A stretch of DNA of 64,000 bases from JACVRW01 sp052038485 (GTDB taxonomy: Bacteria > Actinomycetota > Thermoleophilia > Solirubrobacterales > Thermoleophilaceae). The first letter of the stretch is position 1; every line of letters begins with the position of its first letter. Made by a program: the position numbers and the translations under genes. The DNA is taken from positions 1 to 64,000 of the forward strand of contig JBQGCL010000039.1 of the NCBI GenBank assembly GCA_052038485.1, written 5' to 3'. The notes under the pieces are model-generated. The model was not told the origin of the DNA and made no database searches. It saw nothing but the letters and a program-made list of their open reading frames with translations. This document shows, piece after piece, positions 61,367 to 64,000 of the stretch.

Positions 61367-62260
61367 GTGAAGCTGCTGGGTACGGTGCTTGCAGTGCAGG
61401 TCGCCATCGGGCTCCTGCTCGTGGCGCTCGTGGCCACCGACAACCTGCCGTTCGTCGACGACGAGGCCGACAGCGCGCCGGCCCCCGCCCGGCCCAGCCG
61501 GCCGGCCGTCGACCGCTTCGACTCGGCCGCCGCCTGGGCGCTCCTGCGCGACCAGGTCGAGATGGGCCCGCGCCCCGCCGGCTCGGCCACCTCGCGGCGG
61601 CTCGCCGCCCGCCTGCGCCGGCTGCTGCCGCGCGGGCGCTTCGAGCCGGTGCCGCACGGGCTGCGCAACGTGGTCGGCACCCTGCCCGGGCGCGAGCCCG
61701 GCTACATCGTGGTCGGCGCCCACTACGACACCAAGGACATCCCCGGCTTCGTCGGCGCCAACGACGGCGCCTCGGGCACCGCGGTGGTCGTGCAGCTGGC
61801 GCGGACGCTCAAGCGCCCGCGCCACACGATCAAGTTCATCCTGTTCGACGGCGAGGAAACGCCGCGCGGTGTGCCCGACCGGCTGTTCGCGAAGCGAGGG
61901 CTGCGCGGCTCGAAGGTCGCGGCGCCGCGCTACGCGGACGCGCGCGCGATGGTGCTGCTCGACTTCGTCGGCGACAAGCGGCTCAGCACGCCGCGCGAGG
62001 GCTCGTCGGACCCGCGCCTGTGGAGCAAGCTGCGCGCGGCCGCCCGAGCCGTGGGGGTGGGCCGCCACTTCCCGGACGCCACGCGCGGCTCGATCCTCGA
62101 CGACCACATCCCGTTCCTCCAGCAGGGCGTGCCGTCGATCGACCTGATCGATTTCGACTTCGCCTGCTGGCACAAGACGTGCGACGACCTGTCGGCGGTC
62201 TCCGAGCGCAGCCTGGACGTGACCGGGGAGGCCGTGACCCGGTTCCTCGCTAGCCTCTGA
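61367..62260 (+). CDS. M28-family zinc aminopeptidase (secreted or membrane-anchored)
   Basis: 297 residues with an N-terminal hydrophobic anchor (VLAVQVAIGLLLVALVATD) and a Pro/Ala linker. The di-zinc site is formed by His119 (GAHYDTKD), Asp133 (NDGASG), Glu163/Glu164 (FDGEE), Asp in LLDFVGDK and the late DDHIPFLQQGVPSIDLIDFD. The same order occurs in glutaminyl cyclases, and the DDHIPFL block resembles them, so either aminopeptidase or glutaminyl cyclase activity is possible. Its stop is close to ispH, whose -10 lies inside it. Confidence 0.85.
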   Translation: MKLLGTVLAVQVAIGLLLVALVATDNLPFVDDEADSAPAPARPSRPAVDRFDSAAAWALLRDQVEMGPRPAGSATSRRLAARLRRLLPRGRFEPVPHGLRNVVGTLPGREPGYIVVGAHYDTKDIPGFVGANDGASGTAVVVQLARTLKRPRHTIKFILFDGEETPRGVPDRLFAKRGLRGSKVAAPRYADARAMVLLDFVGDKRLSTPREGSSDPRLWSKLRAAARAVGVGRHFPDATRGSILDDHIPFLQQGVPSIDLIDFDFACWHKTCDDLSAVSERSLDVTGEAVTRFLASL

Positions 62261-62264
62261 GCGG

Positions 62265-63221
62265 ATGGCATCAGCCCCCGAAAAGCTGCTCCTGGCCGCT
62301 CCGCGCGGGTACTGCGCCGGCGTCGACCGCGCCGTGCAGACCGTGGAGCGCGCGCTCGAGCTGTACGGGCCGCCGGTCTACGTGCGCAAGGAGATCGTGC
62401 ACAACAAGCACGTGGTCGAGCAGCTGCGCGAGCGCGGCGCGATCTTCGTCGAGGAGGAGACCGAGGTGCCCGAGGGCGAGACCGTGATCTTCTCCGCCCA
62501 CGGCGTCGCGCCGAGCGTCCACGCCAACGCCGAGTCGCGCAACCTGGCGACGATCGACGCCACCTGCCCGCTCGTCACGAAGGTGCACGTGGAGGCGAAG
62601 AAGTTCGCCGCCGAGGGCTACACGATCGTGCTGATCGGACACGAGGGCCACGAGGAGGTCGAGGGCACGATGGGGGAGGCCCCCGACGCGTTCGTGCTGG
62701 TGGAGACCGAGGAGGACGTCGACCGGCTCGAGCTGCCCGACCCCGACCGGGTCGCCTACCTGACCCAGACGACCCTGTCGGTCGACGAGACCGACCGCAT
62801 CATCCGCCGGCTGCGCGAGCGCTTCCCCAACATCACCGGGCCCAAGTCGGATGACATCTGCTACGCCACGACGAACCGCCAGATGGCCGTGCGTCAGATG
62901 GCGCGCGAGTGCGACCTGGTGCTCGTGATCGGGTCGCGCAACTCGTCCAACTCGAACCGCCTCGTCGAGGTCGCGCGCGACCACGGCGCCGACTCGTACC
63001 TGATCGACAACGAGACGCAGGTGCTCGAGGAGTGGCTCGACGGCAAGCGCGTGGTCGGGATCAGCTCGGGGGCCAGCGCGCCCGAGGAGCTCGTGCAGCG
63101 GCTGGTCGACTTCTTCCGCGCCCGCGGGACCAGCGACGTGTCCGAGTTCCAGGTCGTCCAGGAGGACGTGCGCTTCATGCTCCCGAAGGAGATCCGCCGG
63201 GAGCTGGCGGCAAGGGCGTGA
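62265..63221 (+). CDS. ispH: 4-hydroxy-3-methylbut-2-enyl diphosphate reductase
   Basis: Last enzyme of the MEP pathway, making IPP and DMAPP. The 318-residue protein has three cluster cysteines at Cys17 (RGYCAGVDRA), Cys101 (DATCPLV) and about Cys199 (DDICYATTNRQ), the conserved EGHEEVEGTMG, SRNSSNSNRL and GISSGASAPE. TAGCCT (62251-62256) lies eight bases before the ATG, within the previous gene. It overlaps the convergent thioredoxin-like gene by 47 bp. The MEP route is normal for actinobacteria. Confidence 0.97.
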   Translation: MASAPEKLLLAAPRGYCAGVDRAVQTVERALELYGPPVYVRKEIVHNKHVVEQLRERGAIFVEEETEVPEGETVIFSAHGVAPSVHANAESRNLATIDATCPLVTKVHVEAKKFAAEGYTIVLIGHEGHEEVEGTMGEAPDAFVLVETEEDVDRLELPDPDRVAYLTQTTLSVDETDRIIRRLRERFPNITGPKSDDICYATTNRQMAVRQMARECDLVLVIGSRNSSNSNRLVEVARDHGADSYLIDNETQVLEEWLDGKRVVGISSGASAPEELVQRLVDFFRARGTSDVSEFQVVQEDVRFMLPKEIRRELAARA

Positions 63222-63972
63222 ACTGCACGCCGTGCAGGCGCAGGCCGGGCGACTCCGCCTGAACCTGACCGTCCGACTCGTACAGACCGGGCTCCAGGCC
63301 GGCGCCCGACAGCACCGCGAAGGCGCCGCCGCCCCTGAAGCTGAAGGTCGCCGCGGCTCCGGCGTCGGCGGCCTCGATCCAGTCCTCGCCGTCCGACCAG
63401 TCGCGCACCAGCTCGAGCCGGTCGCGGTCGGCCGGCAGGGCGATGTCGGCCGTCTGGGGCTCGAGCAGCACGCCGGGGGCGTCCTCGGGCCGGATCGGCT
63501 CGAGCGGCTCGCGCGTCTCGCCCAAGTACTCCTGGATCGCCAGCTCGGTCTCCAGGTACTCGCCCTCGCCGTAGTGGATGTAGACGAGCTTGCCGGTGCG
63601 GTCGAACAGGTAGCGGCCCGGCCAGCCCATGTTCCCGTACAGCCGCCAGACCTCGAGCTCGGGGTCGAGCAGCACCGCGTAGGGCACCTCGAGGCGCTCG
63701 ACCGCACGCGCCACGGCGTCGCGGTCGCGCCCGAACGAGTAGCCGGGGGAGTGGATCCCGATCACGCGCAGGCCCGCGTCGGCGTAGCGCTCGTGCCACG
63801 CCTTCAGGTAGGGCATCGTGCGCAGCGAGTACACGCGCGCGAAGTCCCAGAACTCGACCAGGACGGCGCCCCGGCCCATCAGCGTGTTCATCCGCAGGAA
63901 GGCGACGTTGAGCCAGTCGAGCCCGCTCGGGAACTCGGGGGCGTAGATCTCTGCGTCGGGCGGCGGGCGCAT
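63175..63972 (-). CDS. Thioredoxin-fold (TlpA/DipZ-like) protein lacking the CxxC cysteines
   Basis: 265 residues. The TlpA/DipZ-like pattern VEFWDFARVYSLRTMPYLKA at 39-58 aligns with the usual VEFWDYTCVNCLRTLPYLKE, but the CVNC positions read RVYS (46-49). GLRVIGIHSPGYSFGRD, PYAVLLDPELEVWRLYGN and WPGRYLFDRTG keep the fold, and the C-terminal DipZ-like jelly-roll (DWIEAADAGAAATFSFRG) is present. It has no signal peptide in the visible start. It may bind rather than oxidise its partner. Its upstream region lies outside the window. Confidence 0.82.
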   Translation of the reverse strand: MRPPPDAEIYAPEFPSGLDWLNVAFLRMNTLMGRGAVLVEFWDFARVYSLRTMPYLKAWHERYADAGLRVIGIHSPGYSFGRDRDAVARAVERLEVPYAVLLDPELEVWRLYGNMGWPGRYLFDRTGKLVYIHYGEGEYLETELAIQEYLGETREPLEPIRPEDAPGVLLEPQTADIALPADRDRLELVRDWSDGEDWIEAADAGAAATFSFRGGGAFAVLSGAGLEPGLYESDGQVQAESPGLRLHGVQFTPLPPAPGGSPSGA

Positions 63973-64000
63973 GGCTCCGCCGTATCCTGCCGGTTCCGCA

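Overview
This window is a very GC-rich, gene-dense chromosomal segment with about 60 protein genes and no rRNA, tRNA, CRISPR array, insertion sequence or phage gene that I can see. The gene set (glutamate synthase with an actinobacterial ring of lysA-hom-thrC-thrB, a MarP-like CvpA-protease, an MecA_N penicillin-binding protein, WS/DGAT, AddAB-type repair and type IV minor pilins in a probable Gram-positive) points to an actinobacterium. The pilins plus the many orphan secreted proteins make a member of the Thermoleophilia (Solirubrobacterales) my best guess; that placement is inference.

Layout. 1-6.4 kb: a secreted subtilase, lgt, a probably Zur/Fur-controlled metal ABC cassette (permease-ATPase-permease, no binding protein), a Gly/Ser/Thr-rich anchored protein and a hydrolase. 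6.4-11.1 kb: an overlapping operon for lysine/threonine synthesis (lysA, hom, thrC, thrB, nudix). 11.1-13.7 kb: DUF1801, amidase and a lone ParA on the minus strand. 13.8-20.3 kb: gltB, gltD and a cytoplasmic DsbA-like protein. 20.4-24.9 kb: epimerase, a three-gene YqjD/YqjE-like membrane stress operon, zinc-ribbon/FHA protein, small zinc-ribbon protein, SRPBCC protein, lipoprotein. 24.9-28.8 kb: PBP and MarP-like protease (divergent), a lysyl-oxidase-like secreted protein and a long inverted repeat. 28.8-31.5 kb: flavin reductase, Mo-cofactor enzyme and a DAO-type oxidase. 31.5-37.3 kb: topoisomerase III, SnoaL-like, TetR-Baeyer-Villiger monooxygenase pair, metallophosphoesterase. 37.4-44.3 kb: a zinc-knuckle protein and AddB/AddA. 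44.3-47.8 kb: small unknown, secreted nuclease, hydrolase, sulfatase. 47.8-51.5 kb: minor pilin cassette. 51.6-64 kb: FMN split-barrel protein, a structured intergenic region, TetR, HAD, FxsA, DUF59, GGDEF, lipoyl-ligase-like, two hydrolases, WS/DGAT, M28 peptidase, ispH and a cysteine-less thioredoxin-fold protein.

Two themes cut across the genes. First, initiation: many first genes have a TANNNT-like -10 element only 6-11 bases before the start codon, which implies leaderless mRNAs, and at least five divergent pairs share 22-30 bp intergenic regions built from such elements. Second, several proteins keep a known fold but have lost the residues of the standard chemistry (lysyl oxidase without copper histidines, thioredoxin fold without cysteines, HAD without the second motif-I aspartate).

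Nothing here is a clear defence island or biosynthetic cluster. The most promising unusual items are the compact leaderless divergent promoters, the minor pilins carrying Cna-B-like domains without any assembly genes, the AddAB variant in which both subunits carry iron-sulfur-type cysteines, the copper-site-less lysyl oxidase next to a 16-bp inverted repeat, and a structured, possibly noncoding RNA region at 52.6 kb.
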